Positions 1 through 8,410 of a stretch of DNA of 38,991 nucleotides are shown here, piece after piece. This DNA comes from Bacteroidetes bacterium HGW-Bacteroidetes-8. GTDB lineage: Bacteria; Bacteroidota; Bacteroidia; Bacteroidales; UBA932. Under the pieces are notes generated by a model that worked only from the letters and a program-made list of their open reading frames with translations, made no database searches and had not been told where the DNA came from. Positions within the stretch are counted from its first letter, which is position 1. Each line of letters starts with the position of its first letter. The translations under genes were made by a program, and so were the position numbers. Location: the NCBI GenBank assembly GCA_002840895.1, contig PHCZ01000013.1, positions 1 through 38,991 on the forward strand. Direction: 5' to 3'.

Positions 1-74
1 TGACCCCGAAGGGATTCAAACCCCCGACCTTCAGAACCGGAATCTGACGTTCTATTCAGCTGAACTACGGGGCC
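1..74 (-). tRNA. tRNA-Arg (anticodon CCG)
   Basis: The reverse strand folds as a complete cloverleaf. The acceptor stem is GGCCCCG (5' end at 74) against CGGGGTC, with discriminator A at position 1. The anticodon stem is TCAGA/TCTGA around the loop TTCCGGT, giving anticodon CCG, which reads the Arg codon CGG. The T arm is GGGGG-TTTGAAT-CCCTT. The 3' CCA is not visible because the window starts at the discriminator base, so it is either encoded outside or added after transcription. The gene is transcribed away from fabD. Confidence 0.95.
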
Positions 75-86
75 GTCACAGGGGTG

Positions 87-116
87 CAAATATAGCTATT
101 TAAATTTTCACTAAAA
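87..116 (-). promoter_or_regulatory. Promoter of tRNA-Arg
   Basis: On the minus strand the -7 element TATATTTG (94 to 87) matches TAnnTTTG exactly. Nineteen bases further upstream is TTT (116-114) in the -33 position. Transcription would start near 80, a few bases before the mature tRNA 5' end at 74. It overlaps the fabD promoter back to back. Confidence 0.6.
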
Positions 117-128
117 AATGTATCTTTG
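99..128 (+). promoter_or_regulatory. Promoter of fabD
   Basis: The -7 element TATCTTTG (121-128) matches the Bacteroidota consensus TAnnTTTG. The -33 position 19 bases upstream reads TTT (99-101) rather than TTG. The start codon of fabD at 152 is about 24 bases beyond the -7 element. The spacer is shared with the divergent tRNA promoter. Confidence 0.65.
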
Positions 129-151
129 CCCGGTAATCAATTATTTAAAAT

Positions 152-1027
152 ATGAAAGCATTTGTATTCCCCGGACAGGGAGCACAGTTTAGCGGAATGG
201 GTAAAGATCTTTATAACAGCCAACCGCTTGCAAAAGAGATGTTTGAGAAAGCAAATGAGATTCTTGGTTTCCGCATTACAGACATTATGTTTGAAGGAAG
301 CGACGAGGAGCTTAAACAGACAAACGTTACACAACCCGCCATATTTATTCACTCTGTAATTCTCTCAAAGTGCATTGAGAACTTCAATCCCGATATGGTG
401 GCGGGGCACTCTCTGGGTGAGTTCAGCGCACTGGTAGCAGCAGGAGCAATGAACTTTGAAGATGGATTGAGACTCGTCTCGGCAAGGGCTCAGGCTATGC
501 AAAAAGCCTGCAAACTGGAACCATCTACAATGGCAGCAATTCTTGGATCCGATGATAACACCGTAGAGGAGATCTGCTCAAAAATTGAGGGAGTGGTGGT
601 TCCGGCAAACTATAACAGCAATGGGCAGATAGTAATCTCCGGGAGCGTAGAGGCTGTGAATCTGGCGTGCGAACAGCTAAAAGCCGCAGGTGCAAAGAGA
701 GCTCTGGTTCTGGCTGTCGGGGGAGCATTTCATTCACCGCTTATGGAGCCTGCAAGGATGGAGCTGGCAATGGCTATTGAGGCAACAGAGATAATAGCCC
801 CGGTATGCCCTGTTTATCAAAATGTTGACGCACTTGCTAACAGCGATCCAAAGAAGATTAAAGAGAACCTTATTACCCAACTCACAGCACCTGTGAGATG
901 GAGGCAGATAGTTGAGAATATGTGGAGTGACGGAGCAAGGGAGTTTGTTGAACTGGGACCCGGAAATGTACTGCAGGGTTTAATCAAGAAGATTGCTCCC
1001 GAAAGTGTAGTCTCTGGTCACCAGTAG
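152..1027 (+). CDS. fabD: Malonyl-CoA:ACP transacylase FabD
   Basis: FabD moves malonyl from CoA to acyl carrier protein, supplying the extender unit for fatty-acid synthesis in the cytoplasm. The protein has 291 residues, within the normal family range. It opens with the family signature FPGQGAQ (residues 6-12). The nucleophile motif GHSLGE holds the catalytic Ser87, and His194 in GGAFHSP completes the dyad. The ATG at 152 is the first after the promoter and sits directly before the conserved N-terminus. The gene stands alone rather than in a fab cluster. The last codons (SGHQ-stop) lie inside the first unit of a 20-bp tandem repeat, so the extreme C-terminus may be recent. Identification is firm. 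Confidence 0.96.
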   Translation: MKAFVFPGQGAQFSGMGKDLYNSQPLAKEMFEKANEILGFRITDIMFEGSDEELKQTNVTQPAIFIHSVILSKCIENFNPDMVAGHSLGEFSALVAAGAMNFEDGLRLVSARAQAMQKACKLEPSTMAAILGSDDNTVEEICSKIEGVVVPANYNSNGQIVISGSVEAVNLACEQLKAAGAKRALVLAVGGAFHSPLMEPARMELAMAIEATEIIAPVCPVYQNVDALANSDPKKIKENLITQLTAPVRWRQIVENMWSDGAREFVELGPGNVLQGLIKKIAPESVVSGHQ

Positions 1028-1070
1028 TACTCTGTGGTCACCAATAGAGGTCTGTTACCACCAGTAGCAT
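1011..1070 (+). repeat. 20-bp tandem repeat, three imperfect units
   Basis: Units start at 1011, 1031 and 1051, each exactly 20 bases long. Each begins TCT, has a central GGTCACC or TTACCACC core, and continues with CAGTAG or CAATAG. The first unit contains the fabD stop codon (1025-1027). Units 1 and 2 differ mainly in their last bases and unit 3 is the most diverged. The array lies in the 3' end and trailer of fabD. Confidence 0.7.
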
Positions 1071-1100
1071 ACTGCTTTTCCAGACAATATTAAAAAATCA

Positions 1101-1793
1101 TTATAGGCTGTTTGCCAGATAGTTGAACAGCTGAATTACACTCTCATTATGATTGAATTTTATATTGTTCTCCTCAATATAACTTTCAATCATCTTCTTT
1201 TGATCTGAGAATAGCTTTTCGAAATTCTTTTTTGTTGCAGGGATTAACTTGCCACCCTTTATCAGGTGTATATTTTCATAATAGTCATAACGGATATTGC
1301 TGCTACCTACAATCTTCTCCAGCCTGTTCTCCACCTCCACAGATGAGTACTTTGCAATAGATGAGACCTCATTGGTCCCTCCATATGCCCCCTCAATCTT
1401 CTCCTGACCAAGCTTAAGTACCCTTGAGATTCCCAGATAGGTGTCGCCTGCAGTGTTAAGAACCTGAACATAGGTGTTATTTAATTTTAGGAAAAGAGTG
1501 TTCCCGGCACTCACAGCTTCAACCAGCTTCTCTGTCTTAATGGCAATTGTGTCTCTTGTATCTGTAATAACCCTCACTGTCTGGCCAAGGGTATTGATGT
1601 TAAGATCTCCTACGTAAACTGTTCCATCTGATAATCTTATCCTTCCGTTTACATATTTATCAAAAACATAAAGCTTCTCTTTAAAAAAATCACCCTCAAC
1701 TACCTTTCCGTTAAACACTTTAATCGTACCGCTTTGTGAGTGAGATGTTAATGAAATTACCAGTGAAATTGCTATTAAAAAAGATCTTTTCAT
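1101..1793 (-). CDS. Secreted protein of unknown function (230 aa)
   Basis: I do not recognise this family. The protein opens with a typical Sec signal peptide: KR, then a hydrophobic stretch SFLIAISLVISL and a polar SHSQ cleavage region near residue 20. No lipobox cysteine is present, so it is probably periplasmic or exported. The mature part is rich in beta-forming segments with short repeated phrases, such as GTIKVFNGKVVEGDF and DGTVYVGDL. The C-terminal third is more helical and charged, with many Lys and Glu. No cysteines or catalytic motif stand out. It converges with fabD, and its neighbours give no functional hint. Composition matches the surrounding genes. Confidence 0.75.
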   Translation of the reverse strand: MKRSFLIAISLVISLTSHSQSGTIKVFNGKVVEGDFFKEKLYVFDKYVNGRIRLSDGTVYVGDLNINTLGQTVRVITDTRDTIAIKTEKLVEAVSAGNTLFLKLNNTYVQVLNTAGDTYLGISRVLKLGQEKIEGAYGGTNEVSSIAKYSSVEVENRLEKIVGSSNIRYDYYENIHLIKGGKLIPATKKNFEKLFSDQKKMIESYIEENNIKFNHNESVIQLFNYLANSL

Positions 1794-2149
1794 AGTTTAT
1801 TGATTTAATTTTACCAGAGTATAAAAATAGTGAAAATCCTTTTAAGTTTTAAAAATATATCGTATTTTTGACGGGTAGTATATAATATGCCAAATTACTA
1901 TCAAATAGCAAAAGAGTTCGATACAGAGACAGAGCTCGCCGGGCTCCATAACAGCCCCGGCGAGAATGTTTGGTTGAATAAAAACGCAGGTAAGATATCA
2001 GGTGACATCTCCGCAAATATTAAAAGAGTGCGGAGTGTTATTTTTTTATTACACATCTAAATGCCCTTGATCATCTCCCTAACTTTCGGGTAAATATTTT
2101 AAAATAAGATTAATAAATATAAAAAGTACTAATTTCTAACAAAAAAGCT
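1794..2149. other. Leader region between secreted protein and nifJ
   Basis: These 356 bases hold a plus-strand promoter-like site (TTT at 1841-1843, TATTTTTG at 1863-1870) and a possible 57-codon ORF (1887-2060). Within that ORF is a GC-rich inverted repeat: CTCGCCGGG at 1935-1943 pairs with CCCGGCGAG at 1956-1964. Downstream of the ORF, just before nifJ, the DNA is strongly AT-rich. TAACTTTC (2080-2087) is only a weak promoter candidate for nifJ. No known riboswitch was recognised. Confidence 0.5.
1887..2060 (+). CDS. Possible small ORF, 57 codons, unknown
   Basis: An ATG at 1887 lies 17 bases after the TAttTTTG element at 1863-1870, the spacing expected for a short-leader Bacteroidota mRNA. 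The reading frame stays open to TAA at 2058-2060. The peptide begins MPNYYQIAKEFDTE and ends in the hydrophobic VIFLLHI. Codon use looks plausible, but no family is recognised. A 9-bp GC-rich stem-loop (1935-1964) lies inside the frame, which could equally mean the transcript is a structured leader RNA and not a message. It could also be a remnant of a longer gene. Treat as tentative. Confidence 0.3.
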   Translation: MPNYYQIAKEFDTETELAGLHNSPGENVWLNKNAGKISGDISANIKRVRSVIFLLHI

Positions 2150-5100
2150 ATGGCAAAAGAAAAAAAATTTATTACCTGTGATGGTAATTACGCCGCAGCG
2201 CATGTTGCATACATGTTTAGCGAGATGGCAGCCATATATCCCATTACTCCATCATCAACGATGGCAGAGTATGTGGATGAGTGGTCTGCATATGGGAAAA
2301 AGAATCTCTTCGGAGAGGCCGTTAAGGTTGTGGAGATGCAGAGTGAGGGGGGTGCTGCAGGTACGCTTCACGGGGCACTTCAGGCAGGTGTCCTGACAAC
2401 TACTTTTACCGCTTCTCAGGGGCTTCTCCTGATGATTCCTAATATGTACAAGATTGCCGGCGAATTACTTCCTACAGTTTTTCACGTTTCTGCCAGAACT
2501 CTTGCTGCTCAAGCACTTTCGATATTCGGAGACCATTCCGATGTAATGTCTGCAAGACAAACAGGTTTTGCATTGCTGGCTTCAAGCGGAGTTCAGGAGG
2601 CTTTAGATATGGGAGCTGTTGCACACCTCTCCACATTAAAGTCCAGAGTTCCTTTCCTTCACTTCTTTGACGGATTCAGGACATCACACGAGATTCAGAA
2701 AATTGAGGATCTTGACCAGGATGAACTTAAAAAAATGATTAGTGAGAAATCACTAACAGCCTTCCGCACAAGAGCTCTTAACCCTAACAAACCTGTAACA
2801 AGAGGAACTGCCCAGAATCCCGACGTATTCTTCCAGGCAAGAGAGGCTTGTAACCCTTACTATGACGCAGTTCCGGATATCGTAGCACGTTATATGGGAG
2901 AGATTAGCGAAGCTACCGGCCGTCACTATCTTCCTTTTGACTATCACGGAGATCCTGAAGCAGAGAATATCGTTATTGCAATGGGCTCTGTTTGCGAAAC
3001 AATAAGAGAGGTTGTAGATGTTTTGGTTGCAAAAGGTGAAAAGGTTGGTGTTCTTACTGTTCGTCTTTACAGACCATTCTCTGCAAAATATTTCTTCCGT
3101 GTTCTTCCTAAGAGTGTCAAGAGAATAGCTGTTCTTGACAGAACTAAAGAGCCTGGTGCAGTTGGAGAACCTCTCTACTTAGATGTGAAATCTGCAATTG
3201 CAGATAGAAGCGGTAAACTCCCTCTAATCGTTGGAGGTCGTTACGGTCTTTCATCTAAAGATACAACACCTGCCCAGATCTTCTCGGTTTACGAAAACCT
3301 AAATATGAAAGAGCCAAAGAATGGCTTTACCATTGGTATTGTTGATGATGTTACATTCAAATCTCTACCAATTAAAGAGGAGATCAATGTATCTAAGAAG
3401 GGTGTTGTTGAGTGTAAATTCTACGGACTTGGCTCGGATGGTACTGTTGGTGCAAACAAAAATACAATCAAGATTCTTGGAGAGACAACTCCTAAATATG
3501 TTCAGGCATACTTCGACTACGACTCTAAGAAGTCCGGCGGATACACCTGCTCACACCTTAGATTCGGAGATACCCCTATCACCTCTCCATATCTTGTCTC
3601 TAACCCGGATTTCGTTGCTTGTCACGTTACCACATATCTTACTAAATACAACGTTCTTAAAGGAATCAAGAAAGGGGGAACACTTCTTCTTAACACCCTT
3701 TGGAACAAAGAGGAGACTATTGAGAAACTTCCGGATTTTGTAAAGGCTACAATTGCCAAGAAACAACTTAACCTCTATATCATTAACGCTACAATGATTG
3801 CAGAGGAGATAGGGCTTGGAAACAGAACCAATACAATTCTCCAGAGTGCTTTCTTTAAGATTGCAGATATTATACCTTATGAGCAGGCAGTTAAAGAGAT
3901 GAAAGATGCTGCCAAAAAATCATACGGAAAGCAGGGCGACAAAATTCTTAAGATGAATAATGACGCTATTGACAGGGGAGCAGAGTGCGAAAAGGTTGAG
4001 ATACCTTGCGAGTGGAAAAACCTTACTTCAAAATTCCGCCCTGACACCTTCGACAGACTTGCACCTGATTGGGTAAGAAATGTAGCCGATGTTGTGAACT
4101 CACAAAGTGGCAATGACCTTCCTGTTAGTGCTTTCCTTCATCTGGAAGATGGCACAATTCCTTCAGGAACATCTGCTTACGAAAAACGCGGTATTGCAGT
4201 ACACATCCCTGAGTGGCAGTCAGAAAACTGTATCCAGTGTAACCAGTGTGCATATGTTTGCCCTCACGCAGCCATCAGACCTTTCCTTATGAACGAAGAT
4301 GAGCAGCAAAAAGCTCCTGAGGGAGTTAAGAAGATCAAAGGTAACGGACCATTCAAAGAGTATAGTTTCACAATTCAGGTTACACCAATGGATTGTACCG
4401 GTTGTGGTAACTGTGCAGATGTTTGTCCTGCCAAAACTAAGGCTCTTGTTATGAAGCCTTTCGAAACTCAGGTTCACGAGCAGGCCAACTTCGACCATCT
4501 GCACTCTGTAGTAGGATACAAAGATAGTATCCAGCCAAAGAGTCAGAATGTGAAGAATCTTCAGTTTGCCCAGCCACTGTTTGAGTTCTCGGGAGCTTGT
4601 GCAGGTTGCGGTGAAACTCCGTATATCAAAGCTGTTACACAGCTATATGGAGACAGAATGATGATTGCAAACGCTACCGGTTGCTCCTCCATTTTCGGAG
4701 GTTCATTCCCATCATCCCCATACACTACCAACAAAGATGGAAAAGGTCCTTCCTGGGCTAACTCACTCTTCGAAGATAACGCCGAATACGGTCTGGGTAT
4801 GCACCTGGGATCTGAGAGGGTGCGCGACAGGGTTGCCAAGTTGATGGCAGATGGTCTTGAGTGCAAAACCTGCACAGCTGAGATGAAGGTTCTTTTTGGA
4901 GAGTGGCTATCTAAACGCGAAGATACAGTAGCAACAAAAGAGATTGCAGATAAATTAATTCCGCTTATCTCCGGTTGCAAATGTGAAATATGCAAAGAGC
5001 TTACAGTTCTTAAAGACTACTTCGTAAAGCGTTCTCAGTGGATTATCGGAGGAGACGGATGGGCTTATGATATTGGATACGGCGGTCTTGACCACGTTCT

Positions 5101-5686
5101 GGCATCGGGCAGTAACGTTAATGTTCTTGTTCTTGACACAGAGGTTTACTCTAACACAGGAGGTCAGTCATCTAAATCTACTCCGGTTGGTGCAGTAGCA
5201 AAATTTGCAACCTCCGGTAAGAAGATTCGTAAGAAAGACCTAGGTATGATGGCTATGAGTTATGGTTATGTTTACGTAGCACAGGTGGCTATGGGAGCAA
5301 ACCAGAACCAACTCTTCAAAGTACTTAAAGAGGCCGAGGAGTATGACGGACCATCTTTGATTATCGCTTATGCACCTTGTATCAGCCACGGGTTAAAGAA
5401 TGGTATGGGAGCAACCCAAAGAGAGGAGAAACTGGCAGTTGAATGCGGCTACTGGCAACTCTACCGTTACAATCCAATGCTTGAGGCAGAGGGTAAGAAT
5501 CCATTCACGCTGGACAGCAAAGAGCCGGATTGGACTAAGTTCCAGGAGTTCCTTAAAGGAGAGGTGAGGTATACTTCACTGGTTAAAACATTCCCTAAAG
5601 AGGCCGATGAACTATTCAAACTTACCGAAGAGTTTGCCAAATGGAGATACAACTCTTACAAGAGGTTGACCTCTGCAGCAGAGTAA
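2150..5686 (+). CDS. nifJ: Pyruvate:ferredoxin (flavodoxin) oxidoreductase
   Basis: This single-chain enzyme oxidises pyruvate plus CoA to acetyl-CoA and CO2 and passes electrons to ferredoxin or flavodoxin, a hallmark of anaerobic fermentative metabolism. At 1178 residues it has the full length of the family. Domains I-II at the N-terminus include the pyruvate-binding phrase YPITPSSTMAEY (about residues 31-42). Two [4Fe-4S] ferredoxin motifs follow: CIQCNQCAYVCP from residue 694 and CTGCGNCADVCP from residue 749. The TPP domain has CAGCGETPY (about 814) and GDGWAYDIG (about 968) with the Mg/TPP partner EVYSNTGGQSS. The extra cysteines CKTC and CKCEIC around 905-945 match the proximal cluster region. 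It is monocistronic, ending in a strong terminator. No gene for a partner ferredoxin is adjacent. Confidence 0.97.
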   Translation: MAKEKKFITCDGNYAAAHVAYMFSEMAAIYPITPSSTMAEYVDEWSAYGKKNLFGEAVKVVEMQSEGGAAGTLHGALQAGVLTTTFTASQGLLLMIPNMYKIAGELLPTVFHVSARTLAAQALSIFGDHSDVMSARQTGFALLASSGVQEALDMGAVAHLSTLKSRVPFLHFFDGFRTSHEIQKIEDLDQDELKKMISEKSLTAFRTRALNPNKPVTRGTAQNPDVFFQAREACNPYYDAVPDIVARYMGEISEATGRHYLPFDYHGDPEAENIVIAMGSVCETIREVVDVLVAKGEKVGVLTVRLYRPFSAKYFFRVLPKSVKRIAVLDRTKEPGAVGEPLYLDVKSAIADRSGKLPLIVGGRYGLSSKDTTPAQIFSVYENLNMKEPKNGFTIGIVDDVTFKSLPIKEEINVSKKGVVECKFYGLGSDGTVGANKNTIKILGETTPKYVQAYFDYDSKKSGGYTCSHLRFGDTPITSPYLVSNPDFVACHVTTYLTKYNVLKGIKKGGTLLLNTLWNKEETIEKLPDFVKATIAKKQLNLYIINATMIAEEIGLGNRTNTILQSAFFKIADIIPYEQAVKEMKDAAKKSYGKQGDKILKMNNDAIDRGAECEKVEIPCEWKNLTSKFRPDTFDRLAPDWVRNVADVVNSQSGNDLPVSAFLHLEDGTIPSGTSAYEKRGIAVHIPEWQSENCIQCNQCAYVCPHAAIRPFLMNEDEQQKAPEGVKKIKGNGPFKEYSFTIQVTPMDCTGCGNCADVCPAKTKALVMKPFETQVHEQANFDHLHSVVGYKDSIQPKSQNVKNLQFAQPLFEFSGACAGCGETPYIKAVTQLYGDRMMIANATGCSSIFGGSFPSSPYTTNKDGKGPSWANSLFEDNAEYGLGMHLGSERVRDRVAKLMADGLECKTCTAEMKVLFGEWLSKREDTVATKEIADKLIPLISGCKCEICKELTVLKDYFVKRSQWIIGGDGWAYDIGYGGLDHVLASGSNVNVLVLDTEVYSNTGGQSSKSTPVGAVAKFATSGKKIRKKDLGMMAMSYGYVYVAQVAMGANQNQLFKVLKEAEEYDGPSLIIAYAPCISHGLKNGMGATQREEKLAVECGYWQLYRYNPMLEAEGKNPFTLDSKEPDWTKFQEFLKGEVRYTSLVKTFPKEADELFKLTEEFAKWRYNSYKRLTSAAE

Positions 5687-5701
5687 TCTCTCTTCAAAAC
5701 T

Positions 5702-5738
5702 AAAAAGAGGGTGACCAAAAGTCATCCTCTTTTTTTTA
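5702..5738 (+). terminator. Intrinsic terminator of nifJ
   Basis: AAAAGAGG-TGAC (from 5703) pairs with GTCA-CCTCTTTT (5721-5734) around a CAAAA loop, followed by a run of T. It lies 16 bases after the nifJ stop codon. The A-tract on the left side means it could also act on the minus strand. Confidence 0.85.
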
Positions 5739-5765
5739 TGCAGTCAATAGCAGCTGCTCACTACA

Positions 5766-5972
5766 CTGTCGCTACAGTTTTATGCAGTGGGAAGCTCACC
5801 GGCAGCAACATCTGTTTTTTAGTTTGTTTTCTGAAGGGTTTTTCGGAAAAAGGCTGAGGACCGTTCAACGACCGTAGGGAGGCGTTCCGGAAGCCCCGAA
5901 AAACTCAAAGAAAAAAGCGTTTGAAAAAACTGCGTTGCTGCCGGTGAGCTTCCCACGCATAAGTGGCGACAG
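5766..5972. repeat. Element A: 207-bp near-palindromic structured repeat
   Basis: The core arms are a perfect 22-bp inverted repeat (5788-5809 with 5934-5955; left arm begins TGGGAAGCTCACCGGC). Outside them the match continues imperfectly: CTGTCGC..TTATGC at 5766-5785 against GCATAA..GGCGACAG at 5957-5972. Inside, GTTTTTCGG (5838-5846) pairs with CCGAAAAAC (5896-5904), and GGCT (5852-5855) with AGCC (5892-5895). The tip contains a direct repeat GACCG (5859 and 5870) followed by TAGGGAGG. The element fills the space between the convergent genes nifJ and ftcD, a typical site for REP-like or MITE-like elements. It encodes no protein. Confidence 0.8.
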
Positions 5973-5992
5973 TATATAAAAGCAATCTGCAA

Positions 5993-7690
5993 TTACTCTA
6001 GAGTTTTTAGAACTGCATCGGTAATTTGCTTTTCACGCAGAATCGTCTTGTCGAAAATTAGTTGTGCCTCCTCTACCATCGCATCTGCAACAACTCTATC
6101 TTTAAGTTCCTTTGAGTTAATCCTAACATTCATATATGCTCCAAAAATGGCCGACCTCAGCGCGAGTGCTCCCACTCCTGCGTCTGATACAGAGTTTGGA
6201 TTTCCCTCTTTAACCATAACCTCAACCAGATCAAATGCTCTGTATGCAACCTCCATTGTTTTAAAAGGAATTGCTGTTGCGTAAAGAGTAGCCTCCTGAA
6301 TAGCTTTGCTTCTGGCCTCCTTTTCGGAATCGCTTCCTTTAGGAAGTCCAAACGCCTCCATAATTTTTTTGAATGCATTAGTATCTTCATCCACAAGAAA
6401 GAGCATCTCTGAGATAATCTCCTGCCCCTTTTCTGCCCAATCTGCAAAATAGCTCCATCTATCATCCCAACCCGCTTTGTGAGAAGAGAGGTTAGCGACC
6501 ATTGTTCCAAGAGAGGCCCCGAATGCTCCCATAAGTGCAGAAACAGAACCTCCTCCGGGAGCAGGTGATTCACTTGCTGTCTCCATTGCAAAGCCCCGAC
6601 AGGTTAAATCTATCAATCTCTTTTCGCTGCCATCCTCTATAAGGTATTCGATAACCTTCTCTTTGGGGTCAAAAGGTTTGAGATCGTCAAGCCCCATAGA
6701 TTTAACAGCAATCTTAATAATCTCCTCCTGGGAAACTCCTGCAGAGCGGCTCTGTTTTGCCAGATAATATTTGCCTGCATCAATGAGAACCTGTTTTGGT
6801 ATCAACCCCACAATTTCACTCCCTGTAACCCTTATTCCTCTTGCAGATGCTTTAGCCACGACCTCATCAAATGCAATATGTACAGGAGTTGTTGCTATAT
6901 CTGTGACATTCATTGAGACCTGAGCAATACCGTACTCTTCAATAAACCAACCAATTGCTTTGCAACCTTTTAATGTGCCGGGAATCCAGAGATCTTCCCC
7001 TTTTTCGTTCTTTACAACTTTGCCGGTAAATGGGTTTCCCTCTCTCATTTTACGCCCCTTCTCCCTTACATCGAATGCAATCGCATTGGCTCTTCGGGTA
7101 GATGTGGTATTGAGGTTAAAATTAATTGCTATCAAAAAATCACGAGCTCCAATTGCAGTGGCACCTGTATGGGCCACATTTTCGGTAAAGGATGCCGGTC
7201 CAAAATCCGGCCTCCACTCGGGGTCGGTAAATTTCTTGGATAACCCCTCATACTCCCCGGAGCGACAGTTAGCAAGATTCTTTCGTTTAGGTTCAAAAGC
7301 TGCACTCTCATAACAGTAAACAGGAATTGACAGCTCCTCTCCCACTCTTTTTGCAAGAGCCCGGGCATACTCTACTGTCTCCTCCATAGTAATACCGGAG
7401 ATTGGGATCAGCGGACATACATCTGTAGCCCCCATTCTTGGGTGCTCTCCCTGATGCTGTTTCATATCTATAACCTCTGCCGCCTTTTTTATCGCCAAAA
7501 AAGCAGCCTCAATAACCTGCTGTGGCTCCCCAACAAATGTCACCACTGTCCTGTTGGTTGCTGCACCGGGATCTACATTTAAAAGTTTAACCCCCACCAC
7601 CTTCTCAATTTGGTCGGTTATCTGCTTTATAACCTGCATATTGCGCCCCTCGCTAAAATTTGGTACGCACTCAATAATTTTTTTGATCAT
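5993..7690 (-). CDS. ftcD: Glutamate formimidoyltransferase / formimidoyl-THF cyclodeaminase
   Basis: This bifunctional enzyme takes formimino-glutamate from histidine breakdown, transfers the formimino group to tetrahydrofolate, then deaminates it to 5,10-methenyl-THF, releasing ammonia. The transferase part covers roughly residues 1-330. It opens with IECVPNFSEGR and carries the HPRMGATDVCP block with His83, the position of the catalytic histidine in this family. The cyclodeaminase part covers about 345-565 and has the characteristic SPAPGGGSVSALMGA. Many bacteria encode the two halves separately; here they are fused as in animals. It is the last gene of the hut operon, 52 bases after the MBL hydrolase gene, and its 3' end faces element A. 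Confidence 0.95.
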   Translation of the reverse strand: MIKKIIECVPNFSEGRNMQVIKQITDQIEKVVGVKLLNVDPGAATNRTVVTFVGEPQQVIEAAFLAIKKAAEVIDMKQHQGEHPRMGATDVCPLIPISGITMEETVEYARALAKRVGEELSIPVYCYESAAFEPKRKNLANCRSGEYEGLSKKFTDPEWRPDFGPASFTENVAHTGATAIGARDFLIAINFNLNTTSTRRANAIAFDVREKGRKMREGNPFTGKVVKNEKGEDLWIPGTLKGCKAIGWFIEEYGIAQVSMNVTDIATTPVHIAFDEVVAKASARGIRVTGSEIVGLIPKQVLIDAGKYYLAKQSRSAGVSQEEIIKIAVKSMGLDDLKPFDPKEKVIEYLIEDGSEKRLIDLTCRGFAMETASESPAPGGGSVSALMGAFGASLGTMVANLSSHKAGWDDRWSYFADWAEKGQEIISEMLFLVDEDTNAFKKIMEAFGLPKGSDSEKEARSKAIQEATLYATAIPFKTMEVAYRAFDLVEVMVKEGNPNSVSDAGVGALALRSAIFGAYMNVRINSKELKDRVVADAMVEEAQLIFDKTILREKQITDAVLKTLE

Positions 7691-7742
7691 AACTTAACTA
7701 CGGTTACTTCTGTTATTTTATTGTAAATATGAGTTGACTACT

Positions 7743-8387
7743 CTAACTGTTTTGCAATACAACTCCCTGTGGCATTTTACTCCTTAGATATTCAAGGTCT
7801 AGGTTGAAGAAGTGGTATGCAAAGAGATTTTTTGGCTTTAATGCCCAGGCTGCCTCAATGAACATCTCGTCACTCATTGTATAGGGAAGATTCTTTGGAA
7901 GAAAGGCGATATCAATATTTTTAATCTCTCTCATCTCGGGAGTTATCTCTGTGTCGCCCGCAATATAGAGCCTGTACTCTCCAAAATTGAGGATATATCC
8001 GTTACCCTCTCCTCTGGGATGATAAGGAGAGCCATCTTCTCTCTTGTTTATTATATTATATGCATAAACAGCTTCTATCTTTAACTGATCATATAAGAAG
8101 CTCTCTCCGGGCTTTAATACATTCGCCGAAGGGAGGCTCTCCTTACACCCCTGGCTGGTCACAAAGACACTCTTGTCTGTAACTATCTCTTTTAATGCAT
8201 CCTCATCCAGATGGTCGTAATGGTGGTGAGTCAGAAGTATCAGATCTGCTTTAGGTTGTTTTGAGTAGTCGGCCACATTACTGTATGGGTCAACAAAGAT
8301 ATATTTATCATTCCACCGAATAATCATTGATGCGTGTCCTAGCAATGTAATTGCTATTTCTCCCAATGGTGTAGTGAATTTGAACAT
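7743..8387 (-). CDS. Metallo-beta-lactamase-fold hydrolase
   Basis: A 214-residue cytoplasmic protein with the MBL zinc motif THHHYDHLD: His54, His56, Asp58 and His59 form the HxHxDH set. Further metal-site candidates are the Asp in YIAGDTE and the His in FAYHFFN. Short family members of this type (the UPF0173-like metal-dependent hydrolases) have poorly defined substrates. It lies inside the hut operon, 23 bases after hutI and 52 before ftcD, so a role in histidine catabolism is possible but not shown. Candidates would be hydrolysis of an intermediate or a repair function. There is no signal peptide, and length and motifs are intact. The family call is firm; the substrate is unknown. Confidence 0.85.
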   Translation of the reverse strand: MFKFTTPLGEIAITLLGHASMIIRWNDKYIFVDPYSNVADYSKQPKADLILLTHHHYDHLDEDALKEIVTDKSVFVTSQGCKESLPSANVLKPGESFLYDQLKIEAVYAYNIINKREDGSPYHPRGEGNGYILNFGEYRLYIAGDTEITPEMREIKNIDIAFLPKNLPYTMSDEMFIEAAWALKPKNLFAYHFFNLDLEYLRSKMPQGVVLQNS

Positions 8388-8410
8388 AGCTTTTATTTAT
8401 TATATCTTAT

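Noticed and set aside
6157-6591. 144-codon minus-strand frame within ftcD
   Set aside because: Overlaps ftcD in another frame, rich in Trp, Arg and Gln without pattern; ftcD is intact and conserved.
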